From: Anaeramoeba flamelloides
Taxonomy: Eukaryota > Metamonada > Anaeramoebidae
DNA length: 64,000 nucleotides
NCBI GenBank assembly: GCA_027625915.1
Contig: JANTQA010000042.1
Location: 3,298,001-3,362,000 of the forward strand
Reading direction: 5' to 3'
In this document: positions 35,952-47,960 of the stretch, in pieces
Numbering within the stretch: the first letter of the stretch is position 1
Layout: each line of letters begins with the position of its first letter
The notes under the pieces: generated by a model
Seen by the model: only the letters and a program-made list of their open reading frames with translations
Database searches by the model: none
Told to the model about the DNA's origin: nothing
Position numbers and translations under genes: made by a program

Positions 35952-36948
35952 TGATAATTTTTTTGATCTTTGTTCTTATCCATTTTTTTCATCAAGTCTT
36001 TTTTCTTTAATTTTAAGAAAAAATAGATATTATATACTTCCAATGGGAAAAAGGAATTTATTATTAAATTAATTAATTGAATTGAATTTACAAATTGATT
36101 ACAAAATAAATCAATTTTAATTAACTTATTTAAAATAGTTAAAACATTTAGCATTTTTTCTTGATTATTTGCATTTTGCATTTTGTATTGATTTCCTGTT
36201 TTCTTATCCTTAAACTCGAAAGATATTAAATCCAAATTTGAAAATATTGATTGATTACTAAATTTCATTTGGATAAACAATTTTTTTGAAATATTTAAGT
36301 CTTTAATTATTGAATAAACAACCCTTTCAATTCTAAATCGAAAAGATTTTTTTAATAATTCAAAAATAGTTATTATTAATTTTTTTAATATCACAGTATT
36401 TTTTTCAGTTGAAAAATAATTCAGTTTAATGTTTGTTTTCAATTTATTCATAATTGTATTGTAAATCGTCTCAAAATTATAAGAAAAATCAAGTATTGGA
36501 ATCTGTAAAATAAAAGAAAATAAATATAAATAAATTATTTCTGATTTAAAATACTTGGGCAAAATCAAACGAAAGGCGTCATAGCCTCTAAATTGATTGA
36601 AATTTTCTCGGAATATATTGCTAATTTGTAAATAGCTTAATATCAACCTAATTATTAAACTTCCAGTATCAGATCGGATTGATTGTTGGAGTATTGAAAA
36701 AGACCATTGGGTATTAAAATTAGTGGAAAATGGTAAAAATGTATCCTCAAAAACATTTAATAGTTTTTTTTTTTTATTAAAACGTATTATTTTTTTCGTA
36801 GCTAATAATATTTTTTTTAATAGTAAATTAATTATTATTGTATCTAAAATTATTTCATTATTTTGATTTTGTTTATTTGGAATTAAAAGTTTTCCATTTT
36901 TCTTTTGATCATTTTTATTATTAATATTATTACTACCACTACTACTAC

Positions 36949-37018
<70 letters not shown>

Positions 37019-40000
37019 TTCATTATCATTCTCATTATTGTTTTTATTACCATTATCATTATTCACATTTTCTTCATTTTCTTCATTATTATTATTTAAA
37101 GAATAATTTAAAAAAAATACCTTCTAAAGATGATCTAGCTATAATTAAATTAGCAATTAATTTAAATTGTGTTATATCTTTATTTTGGGTTAATACTATT
37201 CCAAAAATTTTTGATATAACCTGTAAAACAATTATTGGTAAAGCAGGTTCTTGAAAAATATAAATTAAATGCTTAATAATTCCTAAATTTTGTAAAATTT
37301 GCAAATTTAAATCTTTAAATTTATTATTTATTAAATAATGTAAAATATTTTCATAAATTAAAACCTGTACTTTTGGTTTTGTTAATCTCCAAATTTCTCT
37401 ATTTAAAAAAATTGATTGGAAAAACAATTGATTCGAAATAATAAATTTATTTTCCATCTTTTCATTATTTTTGCTTTTGCTTTTACTTTTGGCTTTGTTG
37501 TTATTATTTTCATTTTCTTCTTCATTCATTTTTTGATTATCTCCGATTTCCTTTTCCTTTTTATTATACAGTTCCGTATTCTTATTATTTACATTTACCA
37601 CGTTTTGTTCCTTTCCCCGTTCTCCCCCTTTCCTCCTTTTGTGATTTTCTTTTCCCCTTTTCTTATCACTCACCCTTCGCTTTTCATCGCTCTGTATATT
37701 GATACCCACCTTTCCAATTATATTATCATACCCCTTCTCGCCATTATCATGATTATCATTAATTTCATCAATCATATTGTTAGTTGTTGATGTAGTATTA
37801 AGATTAGTCTGGGCTTTAATTAAAAAAATATCATTGATCCCAATAAATTTAAATAAAATTTTGATCGTTTTTTTTCTGATAAATCTCAATTTTTCTCTTA
37901 ATAATAAACTTAAAATTTGATAGCCGTTTTTGTTTTCCATTTCTCTTAAATTTGAAGCATTATAAGTTAAAAAATTATATAAAATTTTTAAAATGTATTC
38001 AATTTTTTTAGAATTATTAAATCTTTCTAATAATAAAAATAAGAAAAAAAAATTAATGTTGGTTAGTTGATTTAAAATTCCATTGGAATTATTGATTTCT
38101 AAATCGCCATGAATTATTCCAAAGGGATATTCGAAATTTATTATTGAATTAATAAATATTTTTTTTTTTTTTTCTTTTCCAAAATGTTTAATAGGGTTTA
38201 AACAAAATAATATTTTTTTATATTTGATGGGATTTTGATTTCGAAAATTATAATTGAATTCATTTAATATTTTTTGAATTTCAATTTTTTTGTTTATATT
38301 TAGCATTATTGTGTTAATGTTTCCATTAAATATATCGCGAATTGCTTTATTATTATTTTCTACCTTCTTTAAGGAATTAGGTGATGTCGATGGGGTAGAA
38401 TTGGTTCTTTTTAAACCAAATTGCCTAGTTTTATTTTTTTTATCATTGATATCATTGATATCATTTATATCATTGTTATCTATATCTATATCTAAATTGC
38501 TACTATTTTGTATTAATTTAATATTTTTTGAATTCAAATTATAATTATTAAAAAAATTGTGAATATTTAAAAAACAATTTTCATTATAATATACACCAAG
38601 TAAATAAACGGTAAAAATATTGTGAGGTTTTATTATCCCATCATAAAAAAATGTTAATCCTAATTGGAAACTGTTTATTAAATCAATATTAGATTTTTCA
38701 TTGCTTTTAGGATAATTTTTATTTGTACCAAATATTAATTTGGTTGGCGAATCATTGAATTTTGGAAATTTTAAATGTATTGTCTGTATAAATTTCCCAT
38801 TAATAAATAAAGTTGAGAAATCATTATGAAATCTTTTATGTGAGTGGGTAACAACTAAATGGTACCATTCTGATTTTTTAAATTTAAAATTGCTAAAAGA
38901 TTTGGAATTTTTCTTTGAAGTTTTTAAATTTAATATTTGATTTTTAATCGTTATTTGAATTAAATTCTGCAAACTGCTAACATTTTTATTGTTATTTTTG
39001 ATATTTGTCTTGTTGTTGTTGCTATTATTGTTGTTATTAGTTTGTTTGTTAAAAGTGGAATTATTATTGATGTTCTTTGAAACTAGTTTAACTATATTAC
39101 TTTTAGTTTCAATATTATTTAATTTAATCCAACAACTAAAAGTGTAAGAATTTTTTTTTGGAAAAAAATTCCATTTTTCATTAAAAAAATTTATTGAAGA
39201 GTTTTCATTTTTAAATTGAACAGAGGAAGGAAATTTTGATAATTTTGACATTTTATATAAAATTTTTAAAAACTTTTTATTATTATTATTTTCGAAAAAA
39301 TATATAAAATTAATATAATTGATTAATTGTAATGAAGTTAAATTACTTGAACCAATTAATTCTATAAATTGTAGCAATAATTTTTGAATTTCATTATTAT
39401 TATTATTTAATGGATCTCGAAAAAAAATTAAATATTTTTTAAAGATTAAATTTAAAAAATTATAGTTGCCTAATTCTTGACAATTGTGTGGATTGATTAA
39501 ACAAATTAATACAATTTTTTTTAGAATTATTGTTATTATTTTTTTTTCCAAATTATGGATTAGTTTAAAAATTAGATATATAATATTAGGATGGATTATT
39601 TTAAAGTTGTTTAGATTGAATTTATTTTTTGTATAAATTATAATTGTTTAAATTTATATTATTTATATCCTTTAGATCGTTTTTTACATTGTTTCCATTT
39701 CTTTCATTTTCTTTATTTTTTTCATTACTTTCATTTTCTTTATTTTCTTCATTCTTTTCATTTTTCCCTTTTTTCATTTTTAATGTAGAATTTAAAAGAA
39801 AAAAATTCTTTGATTCAATTGATAAATCTAAAAAATAGAGCAATAAAGATAAATTATGCTTAGAATTTAATAATTGAGAAGTGTTTAAAATGGTAATTAA
39901 AAAGGGGGATACGTCATTATGAAATTTAATTCGGTTCTTTGGAGAATTTTTTAAAGATTTTATTAAAAATTGGAAAATAATTTTTAATAATTTTTTAATT

Positions 40001-40464
40001 AAATTATCTTCATGTATTATTTTACTATGTCCGACAAATGCAATACAATTCATTAAATGGATAAATCCATTCGTTTGTTCAATGATCATTTGATTAATAT
40101 TTTGATTAATATCACTTAAAATTAAAATTGCATCGAGTATTCTAATTTTGTCTATTAAGTTTTCTGGTTTAATATGTTGCAGTTCATCAAATAAACGATG
40201 TATTTCTTTTATTTTATTTACTCTAATAACACAATGAAATAAATCTATGGTTTCTTTTCTAGTTTTTGGATCTTGTAATAACCAAATTAGATCATTTATT
40301 AGTTCATGATAACATAAATTTATTTTATTTGTTCCAGAATTATTTTGAAATATCGAAATAAATAAATCGGTGACTATTCTATAAAAACCAAAATTTAGTA
40401 TATTAGTGTTATTATTGTTATCATTATTATTATTATTATTATTATTATTCATCTCATGTTTATT

Positions 40465-40511
<47 letters not shown>

Positions 40512-40527
40512 CGTTACTATTAATTTT

Positions 40528-40575
<48 letters not shown>

Positions 40576-43500
40576 GAAAGTGGTGATATATCCGATGTTC
40601 TTATGGTTTTGATTATTTTGATCATCATTATTATTTAATTTAACAATCAAAGAGATGTTATGAATATTTTCAAAAAGTAGTTCATGAAGTCCCATACTTA
40701 AAAAGGTGTCTAATAATTTATTATTAAAAGATATTAATTTATAAAATAATTTATAAATGCTAATCAATATTTGATCATCAATTTTTTTTGTTTTAATTAA
40801 AAGTACTATTTCATTTATTTCTTCCTCAGGAAAAAAAAAATATTTTGTATAAAATAATTCAATTAATTTGAATAGTCTAATGGGGATAAAATTACAGTTA
40901 AAATTATTTAATGATCGTATTAAGTTCAAAAATAATTTATTTTTTTTTAAAATTTCATAATTAATTGAATTTTGTGCAAAAATAATAATTAGAAATTGAC
41001 TGAATTGCTGTTCGATTTTTTTTTGAATATTAGAATTTTTTAAATTTAAAATAGATGTTTGGATAATTAAAGAATTTAAATTTTGTAATGCTTCCACATT
41101 TGTAATTTTTAGATTTGAATAAATATTATTTTTTTCTAAATTGAAATTGAAATAAACATCATTTTTAAAATTAAAAATAAAATTTTTATTACCCAAATAG
41201 AATAAATTATAAAATTGATCAATTAAAAGAAAGATGAATTTTTCTTGAATATTTTGATTTTGTATTTGGAAATAATCGATAATAGTCATTGTTAATTTTT
41301 TAAACCCTCTATTCTTTATAGTTATATTTAATAATTTCGTTGAAAATTGGTTGCAATAAATTAATAAATTATTATAAATTTGGAAAAGTAATAATTTAGA
41401 ATGTACATTTTCCTCACTTTCAATTTTATTTATGAGAATTTTTGATAATCCCTTGTTAAGTAAATAGCTAAATAATTGTTTTGAATTATGTTGAAACAGT
41501 TTCTTGAATAGTTTGCAAAGTTGTTTATAAAGAATAATTGTTTTTATTCCTAAATTTTTTAAAGAAAAACATTTTAACAAATAATCTATGGATCCTGAAT
41601 TTATTATAGTCTTTAAAATACCTTCAAATGAAAAATAATTTTGTAATAATTTATTAATAGATCGAATTAATCCAATTAAAAGGGTTTCTTTTTCATTTCT
41701 ATACTCTATTTTACATCCTTTTTCCTTTTTCCATTCTGTTATATTTTTGGTTTCCTTGTTAAATGTTTCATCCTTGCCTTTTTCATTTTTGTTTTCACGA
41801 ATATTATCACTTTTGTAAGTTTCTGTTTCTTTTTCTTTTTCTTTTTCTTTTTCTTTTTCTTTTTCTTTTTCTATTTCTTTTTCTATTTCTTTTTCTTTTT
41901 CTTTTTCTTTTTCTTTTTCTTTTTCTTTTTCTTTTTTTTTGTCTTTTTGTTCGTTTTGGTTTTTGTTATCATTGCTTAAAGTATTCTTGGTATCTTCTTC
42001 TTTTTCTTTTAATTTATATTATTATAGATTGTTTTATAATTTAGAAGTTTATCAAAATAATAATAAATATACATAAGATATGAATTTTTAGTAAAATTTG
42101 ATTTATTTTAAAAATTGTAAAATCTTTATGAAATATGCTGAAAACTGTAATAGGTTATTTTGATATTTTATTATTATTCTTCTTCTTTCAACTTTATACC
42201 ATGCAGAAGAAATAATGGACGGAATGAATTGTATTTACATACCATTATCTTTTTTGAAATGGATTTTTTATAAATTTATGTAAGCAAAATTAATATCATA
42301 GTAAAAAAAATTATTTGTCAAATTTTACAAAAAAATTTTAAATATTTTGATTTATGATTTTGAAATAAATATATGTTTATTAAAAAACAAATTAAAAGTA
42401 TTTCAAAAATGAAGAAGCAGGGGATCTATTGCTTTTTTAAACAATAATTTAAAGTCTAGAATTTTCGACACACAAAAGTACTTTAGATCATTAGGCGGTA
42501 TGTCGCTAATTTCTGAATTTCTGTTTCGAAATTTCAATAAAGAATCATAATTTTATTTATCGGTAACTAATGACAAGATAAATAACGAGTCTTTATTTAG
42601 AATAATATTTAGGATATTATTTTCAATTTATTTATTATTAATCTGAATTAAATCTTTAATCCCAAATTTTCAGATTTTTATCATAGAATGTGTGGTAATA
42701 TAAAAAAAATTACCTATATTAAATATATCAAGTGATGTAGATCTGAAAAATATAGCATCATTTTTGATATTTTTTTAAATATTTTTACTAGAGAAAAATA
42801 ACTTCAATAATTTCTAAATTAGAGTGATTTTTGCATAAGTTGTAATATTTTGTATTTTGTTTTATTTTCATCATAAACATAAGAATATGTGTTTAGATAA
42901 TTTGTGAAATTTCTCTATTTTAAGATAAAGTGGAACTTTTCCATAATTTTTTCGTTATTAAGGTAGTAAGTACATTTTACTATTTTTAAAAATTTTAATT
43001 GTGTGAACCTTATTGAAAAAATATTTTTTGAGTGCCACCAGATATTGTTACTTTGAACCCAAAATACCATTCTCAGCTCTATTTGTGAAAAGAAAGCGCA
43101 CCCGAATTAATTCAGAGTTGAATCTTTCATTTTTCGATTTTTGGAACATTTTTTTTGATTAAATTTTTTTTTGATTAAATTTGGTTTTGGATCTAGAAAT
43201 GTGTTTATAGGAATAAGTGAAATTAATCAAACAGTACACCAAAAAAAATATAACCGAAAAGGTATGTATTTGAAAAAAAAATCTTTTCTTTTAGAAGACC
43301 AAACACGAAAGATCACCTTTTCAAAATAAATTTATTGAAATAAAAAATGAAAAAAAAAAAATCTACCAAAGCCTATTTTCGAAGATTTGTTTTCTTTATC
43401 TTCTTAATTCAGATGAACCCAAACAATTTATAACCTTGAATTTCTGGCACCATTGCTATTTATTATTATTTTTCAAAACATTTTTTTTACAAATTAACTT

Positions 43501-46500
43501 TCAAAATTCTTTTTTTCAAATATTTTCATCAAACAAAACCAAAATAAAGAATACTATTTCAAAAAATTAAAATAAAGGTGGTGAATTCTAGTAATCAAAA
43601 AACAGTTACAAAAGATTCAACCCAAAATAAAAGAAAAATTTTGAAAAAATTTCAATCAGAATTCAAAATTATTTTTAGTTCTCATTTTAATGGAAAATAA
43701 ATAATTATAAACTCAAACAAATACATCCAATAAACATTTATTTCTGAAGAGGAATTCAAAAAAAAATCCTATTTTCTGAACTAAAACTAGAATTAGACGA
43801 ATACAATGAAAATAGGATTTTAAAATTATTTTGGGAATTCTTTAGAAATGAAAAGTAATTTGTTTATCAAAAATTTTACAAACAAAAGTATTTCCATGAA
43901 AAATTAAAGATAAAAACCAAATTAAGAAAAAGTAATTGTATCAAATGTTACAGAAAGATCAAGAAATAAAATGATTTTTATTTATTTTTTCTTAATCAAT
44001 TTTTTATTTTTTTTTGAATTCCATTTTTTAGTTGGTATGAAAAAATATTATACTAAGTTATATTTCACTTCCATATTTAATAAAATATCAATATATTTGG
44101 TTAAAGAAATGATTTGAATGATTCAGTTTCGCATAAATGGTGGCACTCAAAATTTGAGAAATGTACTTACTCCCTTAAATAAGAGTAAAATAAAGACGTT
44201 TTCAAAAATTAAATTTTAATCATTAATCAAAAAACTAATATGGTAAGTTGTTAAACCATTTTAGGTAAACTTTTCATAGGCTTTTGATTTTCTTTTTTGG
44301 AAAATAGCCCTTAAATAAATCTTCAATTAATAAAAAAAAAAAAAAAAAAATATTTTATCCATTTGAGAAGTCTAAAAAAATTTTTTTTTCATTTATACTT
44401 TGACATTGTTAATTAAACAAATAAATCATATAAAATTTTCATTTAGCTTTCCCACAAAACCAAAAATTGATTAGATATTTCGGGGGGTAATTTCTTTAGA
44501 TTTAGAAAGCTTTTATTTTGTTTGTGTGATTTCTGTGATTTTTGCGATTTCTGTGATTTGTTGTTAAAAAAAAATTCTACAGTAAAATATTTTTTTGGAA
44601 TATTAAAGGAAATTATTGTTCGATTTATTTTTTAGTTATCAGTATTCAAGAAAAAATTTTTTTATAAGAATAAAATAAATATTGACAAAGATGTGTTTTT
44701 ACAGAAATATACTTTAAACGAATTATTTTCGTAAAAATGAATTTCTAATCTATCTTTTGAACTTTCATTATTTTTAAGTGTGATGTCATGTTGTATCAAA
44801 ATTCAAATTATTAGTATATGAAGGGAGAAAGATAATATCAAAAGATAGAATCCACTGTTTGTCAGAATCACTAAATTGTATTTAGTAGTTTTTATCCTTA
44901 TCACAACTTTGGTAGTATGATAAATAAAAGGAAAAAAATTGAATTTTTTTTTTTTTTATTCAAGATTGTAACTTACACCCAATATACACTTATAAATCAT
45001 TTTCCAGTCAAAGGGGTCCAGTTGTTATAATAAGTTGATTACATGTGTTTAAAGGGGTTAAATGGTGATTAGAAGAAAAAATTTATTTTGGAAATTTTCA
45101 AAATTGAAATAAATTTTTTTCATTTTACTTTTGCTTTTTTTTTTTGACAAGTAATTCATTTGCAAATTTTGTTTTTAATTGCAAAATCAATAGTCACTTG
45201 GTAAAAGCGTGTTATTTAAAATGTTATTGATAAAGTGATAATTATTGTAGAGAAATCATATATTGATTTCTATTGGAATTTTATTTGGATCTTTGATCTG
45301 AGATCAAAATGAACCTTATTGTTTTTCTCAATGGGCAACCCTAAGAATTTGAGTTTTTTCAATTTTTAAGAAAATCTATTGATTTATTAGTTTTACTTCA
45401 TGGGCATATATCAACAACTATTTGCTGGTGTGTATTATTCTACTTATTTCTTATTTGTGTAACCAAAGGTTAATTATAAAAAATAATAGATATTTAAAAA
45501 AAATCTTACACCCGTTTTACAGAAACAAAGTTTAATTAAATTTTCTTTCAGAGATTTAAGCACGAATTCAAAGATTCCATGATTATTTATTTCTGAGAAA
45601 TAATGCCAGCCTGTCTTGGGATTAATTCATTGAAATTTATTTCAAAAAATTGAAATTATAAAATTGATGCAAAAGTTGAAAAACTAAAATTTTGGTTTTG
45701 AAGATGCAATTCAATGAAATTCAATATTTGGAGATAAAAAAAATTTTTTTACACAAAATATTAATAACTATTGTTAAAAAATGCTCTGTATATCTGAAGT
45801 TTTGGTGTGAATAATTTACTGTTGAGAGAAAAATGTTGGACACAGAAAAATGGTTGGACACCTTTTTTAATTGGGAACATTAGTAAAATTGAAAATCAAA
45901 TCCTATTGATAACTAGGTGAATTTTATATAAATCCAGGTTTAAATGTGTTAAAAGTTCATTAATCTGTGGTGTGTGTAGAATACTCATTTGAATGGTTAA
46001 TAACTAAAGCAGATCATGCTATTTTAACAAAAATCCAAGCTGTAGTAAAGTTTACTATTAATTCTGAAAATGGTAATTTTTAAACTTGCTTTAGACTATA
46101 AGAGATAAGATTTTGAAAAAGTAGAATTACATTAGTCCTTATTCCAATAAGTAGATTATTGTTATTTTCTTTAGTTATTCCACAAACGATTGTAATTAAA
46201 AATCATTTTCAGTAATGTTCCCAATTAAAATTGCTGTACAACTATTTTTCTCTGTCCAACATTTTTCTCTCAACAGTTAGATAAAATTAGGATCAATAGT
46301 TTCATAAATAATTCTTTAAAAAAAGGCATTTTGTTAATTTTGAATTTATTTTATTCCTATCACATCTTTTTCAAATTTGTGTGAACCTTTCACCTACATG
46401 TCAAAAAAAAATTGAAAAACAAAAATTTGCTTTAGAATATGAAAAATCATTTTTTTATTATTTCAAAGTTAATATACATAATTCAAACCTGAGAAATAAA

Positions 46501-47863
46501 TATTTATTTTTGGATCAATCACCAATTTCATATATTTTGAGATCTCTTTTTCAAAAACAACGAATCACACAAACGGGAACATTTTTTCACAAAAAGAAAT
46601 AAAGTTGTGAATTTTTATGTTTATATTTTCTAGATCACCCATACTGGTTTAGTCGATTGTTTGAAGTCATATAAAATTTTATTTTTTACTCTCGTTTTTG
46701 ACAAGTTTTTCATAAATAATTTGTGAATTGGTCACAAAAATTCACACCAAATGGAACAAGCGTTGAAAGTGGGTAAAATTCATTATATTGCCAATTCTTA
46801 AAAAAATCAATTCAACTTTTTTATTATTTTGGAAACTTTTGTGAAAAAATATTTTTTTACAAACAATTAAAAAGAAAATCTATGATTTTTCTTCTTTCTT
46901 TCAAATTAGACTCACATAATTTTCGATAATAATTTTGAAGAAATAAACTTCAATTTCAATCTCAAAAATTGCCTTCTTGGAACAAGTGGTTTCGTATATT
47001 AATGTGTTGTTGAAATATATCATGTTGGTACTGTTATTTTCCAATTAAAAAAAGAAAATTTTTACTTCAGGTTCCAAATATTATGAATTAATTATTAGCT
47101 GAAAAAACCCAAATATCTTTCGAAAATCAATTAGAAATGATATTTTTAGACATTTATTTAATCTTTCTTATTGGACTTTGAGATAAAATTTGAAGTATGA
47201 GAATTGGATTTTTACAGTATGTCTCATTATAAAAAAAGAAAAGTTTTGAAGCAAAAAGAAAAAGTACAAGATCTTTTTGTGTGATTAAGAAAAGACAAAA
47301 AAATTTAAGAATTTACTTTCTGCTTTTATACCTTCCTTTATTTTGAACACCGTGTCTTTTTCTTTGGTTTTGTCTTGTTTGTGTTTTGTTATTTCTTGGA
47401 TTTGCCTTTGATTATTTTCTTTATCAAGATATTCTAGAAAAATAAAAAATGACTCAAGTAAGAAATTTGGAAGAGAAATGGTGAGAAGATGGAAATTTCT
47501 CGAGTCTTTTGAAAAATGAGTAAGGCACTCAATTAGTTGTGTTGTGATCAACGAACGACTAAGATCGAGTTGACTTTTGCTGTTTGTATTTTGTTGAAGT
47601 TCTGAAATTCTTTGGGGACTTTGACGATGTTGAAGAAGCTGAGTGATCTCTTTTATCAGTAACATTGATACCCTTTTAATCAAATATTTTTCATTATGAA
47701 ATTCCTTTCTTTTATTTGTGGCACAATTTTGGAGGTAGCTATTCAATAACGGAACAATTTTTTCAAGGAGAAGATCTTGTGTTTGTTTTTCTTTCAAATT
47801 ATAACACTCTTTCCATTTTTGATTCAGTGAATTGAAGTCTTGATGTTTATTCAAATCGTTCAT
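28313..47863 (-). CDS. ALFY/WDFY3-like BEACH-WD40-FYVE protein, about 3,900 residues
   Basis: Coding exons: 47863-47332, 42005-32794, 32530-32359 and 30132-28313, with introns of 5,326, 263 and 2,226 bp that all join in phase. Order: N-terminal helical region, long armadillo-like region with poly-Asn inserts, ConA-like domain ([18 protein letters not shown]), more helices, acidic linker, PH-like domain, BEACH domain, WD40 repeats, C-terminal FYVE-like zinc cluster. ALFY (human WDFY3, 3,526 residues) is a scaffold for selective autophagy that binds PI3P through FYVE. The large exon 2 is split by three reading-frame offsets (see findings); their sum is a multiple of three, so both ends agree. 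If these are real, the gene is broken; otherwise it is a full-length orthologue candidate. Exon 1 placement rests on phase match and N-terminal resemblance, so it is less sure. Confidence 0.85.
30276..30495 (+). repeat. Hairpin-array repeat, copy 2
   Basis: A head of about five 10-bp units (GGTGCCTTAG, GAGTGTCATC, GAGTGCCGTG) is followed by the hairpin TTCCAGAATTCAAAAGAATT with ATTCTTTTGAATCCTG and by AAATAAACCGAAA mirrored by TTTCTTTTTATTT-type sequence. It lies in the 2.2-kb intron of the ALFY-like gene. Confidence 0.7.
30505..30858 (+). mobile_element. LINE 3' fragment, second family
   Basis: Encodes fragments such as [12 protein letters not shown] and DIDHFFWN, the zinc-tail region of a LINE. 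It matches the reverse complement of 42490-42957, for example TTTCACAAATTATCTAAACA. It is sandwiched between two hairpin-array copies. Confidence 0.6.
30857..31226 (+). repeat. Hairpin-array repeat, copy 3
   Basis: The clearest head: GCACCGTAGA, GTGCCGTAGA, GTGCCGTCAA, GTGCC in register. It is followed by nested inverted repeats: GGTTTTCTTGAGGTTTTCTG with its mirror; the near-perfect ATTTTCGGTTTATTTCTAAA opposite TTTAGAAATAAACCGAAAAT; and a TTCAAAAGAATAGAG hairpin. It lies in the 2.2-kb intron. Confidence 0.75.
32359..32530 (-). CDS. ALFY-like gene, exon 3: BEACH core
   Basis: 172 nt, from acceptor TTTCAAG to donor GTTTGT. It encodes [45 protein letters not shown], the centre of a BEACH domain. 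It joins SKP of exon 2 in phase 0 and GGKFD of exon 4 in phase 1, reproducing the conserved BEACH order exactly. Confidence 0.95.
32794..42005 (-). CDS. ALFY-like gene, exon 2: armadillo-like, ConA-like, PH, BEACH start
   Basis: About 9.2 kb open in successive frames. The upstream end (42005-41580) carries a Lys/Glu tract encoded by (GAAAAA)n and continues in frame into helices. The ConA-like domain is at about 39240-38640. Poly-Asn tracts occur near 40.5, 37.0, 35.9 and 35.0 kb. An acidic Asp/Glu tract (about 33.65-33.48 kb) precedes the PH-like domain ([25 protein letters not shown]). The exon ends in the BEACH start ([39 protein letters not shown]), then donor GTAAAA. The frame shifts by +1 at about 39.63, 37.10 and 34.79 kb. 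Confidence 0.88.
34955..35272 (-). repeat. Poly-Asn coding microsatellite
   Basis: AAT and AAC triplet runs encoding long Asn tracts with a short Asp/His (GATCAT) patch inside. AAT and AAC form separate blocks. Confidence 0.9.
35865..35951 (-). repeat. Poly-Asn (AAT)n tract
   Basis: Nearly pure AAT triplets within exon 2 of the ALFY-like gene. Confidence 0.9.
36950..37018 (-). repeat. Poly-Asn (AAT)n tract
   Basis: Nearly pure AAT triplets, bordered by a short poly-Ser stretch (AGT repeats), just downstream of the second frame offset. Confidence 0.9.
40408..40575 (-). repeat. Poly-Asn (AAT)n tract with Asp patch
   Basis: AAT runs with interspersed GAT codons inside exon 2 of the ALFY-like gene. 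Confidence 0.85.
41822..41940 (-). repeat. (GAAAAA)n tract coding Glu-Lys
   Basis: Hexamer repeat, seen as CTTTTT on the plus strand, in frame with the start of exon 2 and encoding alternating Glu and Lys. Confidence 0.85.
42490..42957 (-). mobile_element. LINE 3' fragment, second family, minus strand
   Basis: The reverse complement matches 30505-30858, including ATATTCTTATGTTTATGAT and the region around TTATGATTCTTTATT. It sits in the 5.3-kb first intron of the ALFY-like gene, directly beside the TTAA element at 42962. Confidence 0.6.
42962..44174. mobile_element. TTAA-flanked DNA element, GGTAGTAAGTACATTT ends
   Basis: TTAA at 42958-42961 and 44175-44178. The left end GGTAGTAAGTACATTT and the right end (reverse complement GGGAGTAAGTACATTT) differ at one base in 16. 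A subterminal GAGTGCCACCA occurs in mirror positions about 60 and 25 bp inside. 1,213 bp, non-coding, non-autonomous; piggyBac-like by target only. Confidence 0.85.
44179..45818. other. Intron sequence of the ALFY-like gene, nothing recognised
   Basis: AT-rich part of the 5.3-kb first intron. A GTGATTTCTGTGATTT tandem at about 44525-44560 is the reverse complement of the short tandem at 61663. Confidence 0.5.
45819..46277. mobile_element. MITE with ACTGTTGAGAGAAAAATGTT ends
   Basis: The left end CTGTTGAGAGAAAAATGTTG, then GACACAGAAAAATGG, is mirrored at the right by CTGTCCAACATTTTTCTCTC AACAG. It shares the subterminal TTTTTAATTGGGAACATTA with the 16219 and 48482 elements. Flanked by TA. Non-coding. 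Confidence 0.8.
47029..47219. mobile_element. Short TA-flanked MITE, second copy
   Basis: Begins TACTGTTATTTTCCAATTAA like 5891, ends TTACAGTA, and shares interior sequence (GATATTTTTAGACATTTA) in inverted orientation. It lies in the first intron of the ALFY-like gene. Confidence 0.6.
47332..47863 (-). CDS. ALFY-like gene, probable first coding exon
   Basis: The ATG at 47863 opens 177 codons ending VFKIKE at donor GAAG/GTATAA. The peptide is helical, with [18 protein letters not shown] and [17 protein letters not shown], which resembles the N-terminal region of WDFY3 family members. Phase 1 matches the acceptor at 42006, giving KE then EKEEDTKN. The alternative is an independent short gene. 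A non-coding first exon probably lies upstream: an 80-bp intron (CAG/GTACTT at 47960 to TTTTAG at 47880). Confidence 0.6.
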
Positions 47864-47879
47864 CAAGAATAAAAGATTC

Positions 47880-47959
47880 CTAAAAATAAAAAAAAAAAAT
47901 GATATTTTTTTGTAGGTAAAAAGAGGAGAAAGAGGGAATTGAAAAAAGATATAAAGTAC
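47880..47959 (-). other. Probable 5' UTR intron of the ALFY-like gene
   Basis: An 80-bp intron with donor CAG/GTACTT and a T-rich tract before TTTTAG, 17 bp upstream of the start codon. The upstream exon has no in-frame ATG, so it would be untranslated. Confidence 0.45.
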
Positions 47960-47960
47960 C

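Noticed and set aside
39622-39660. Firm claim of Euplotes-like programmed +1 frameshifting
   Set aside because: AAA-TAA is expected often by chance in such AT-rich coding DNA, TGA is not reassigned here, and other genes in the window show no such sites. Kept only as one option.
46381-46602. 73-codon plus-strand frame in the ALFY-like first intron
   Set aside because: No homology or splice context; antisense to the gene and of intron-like composition.
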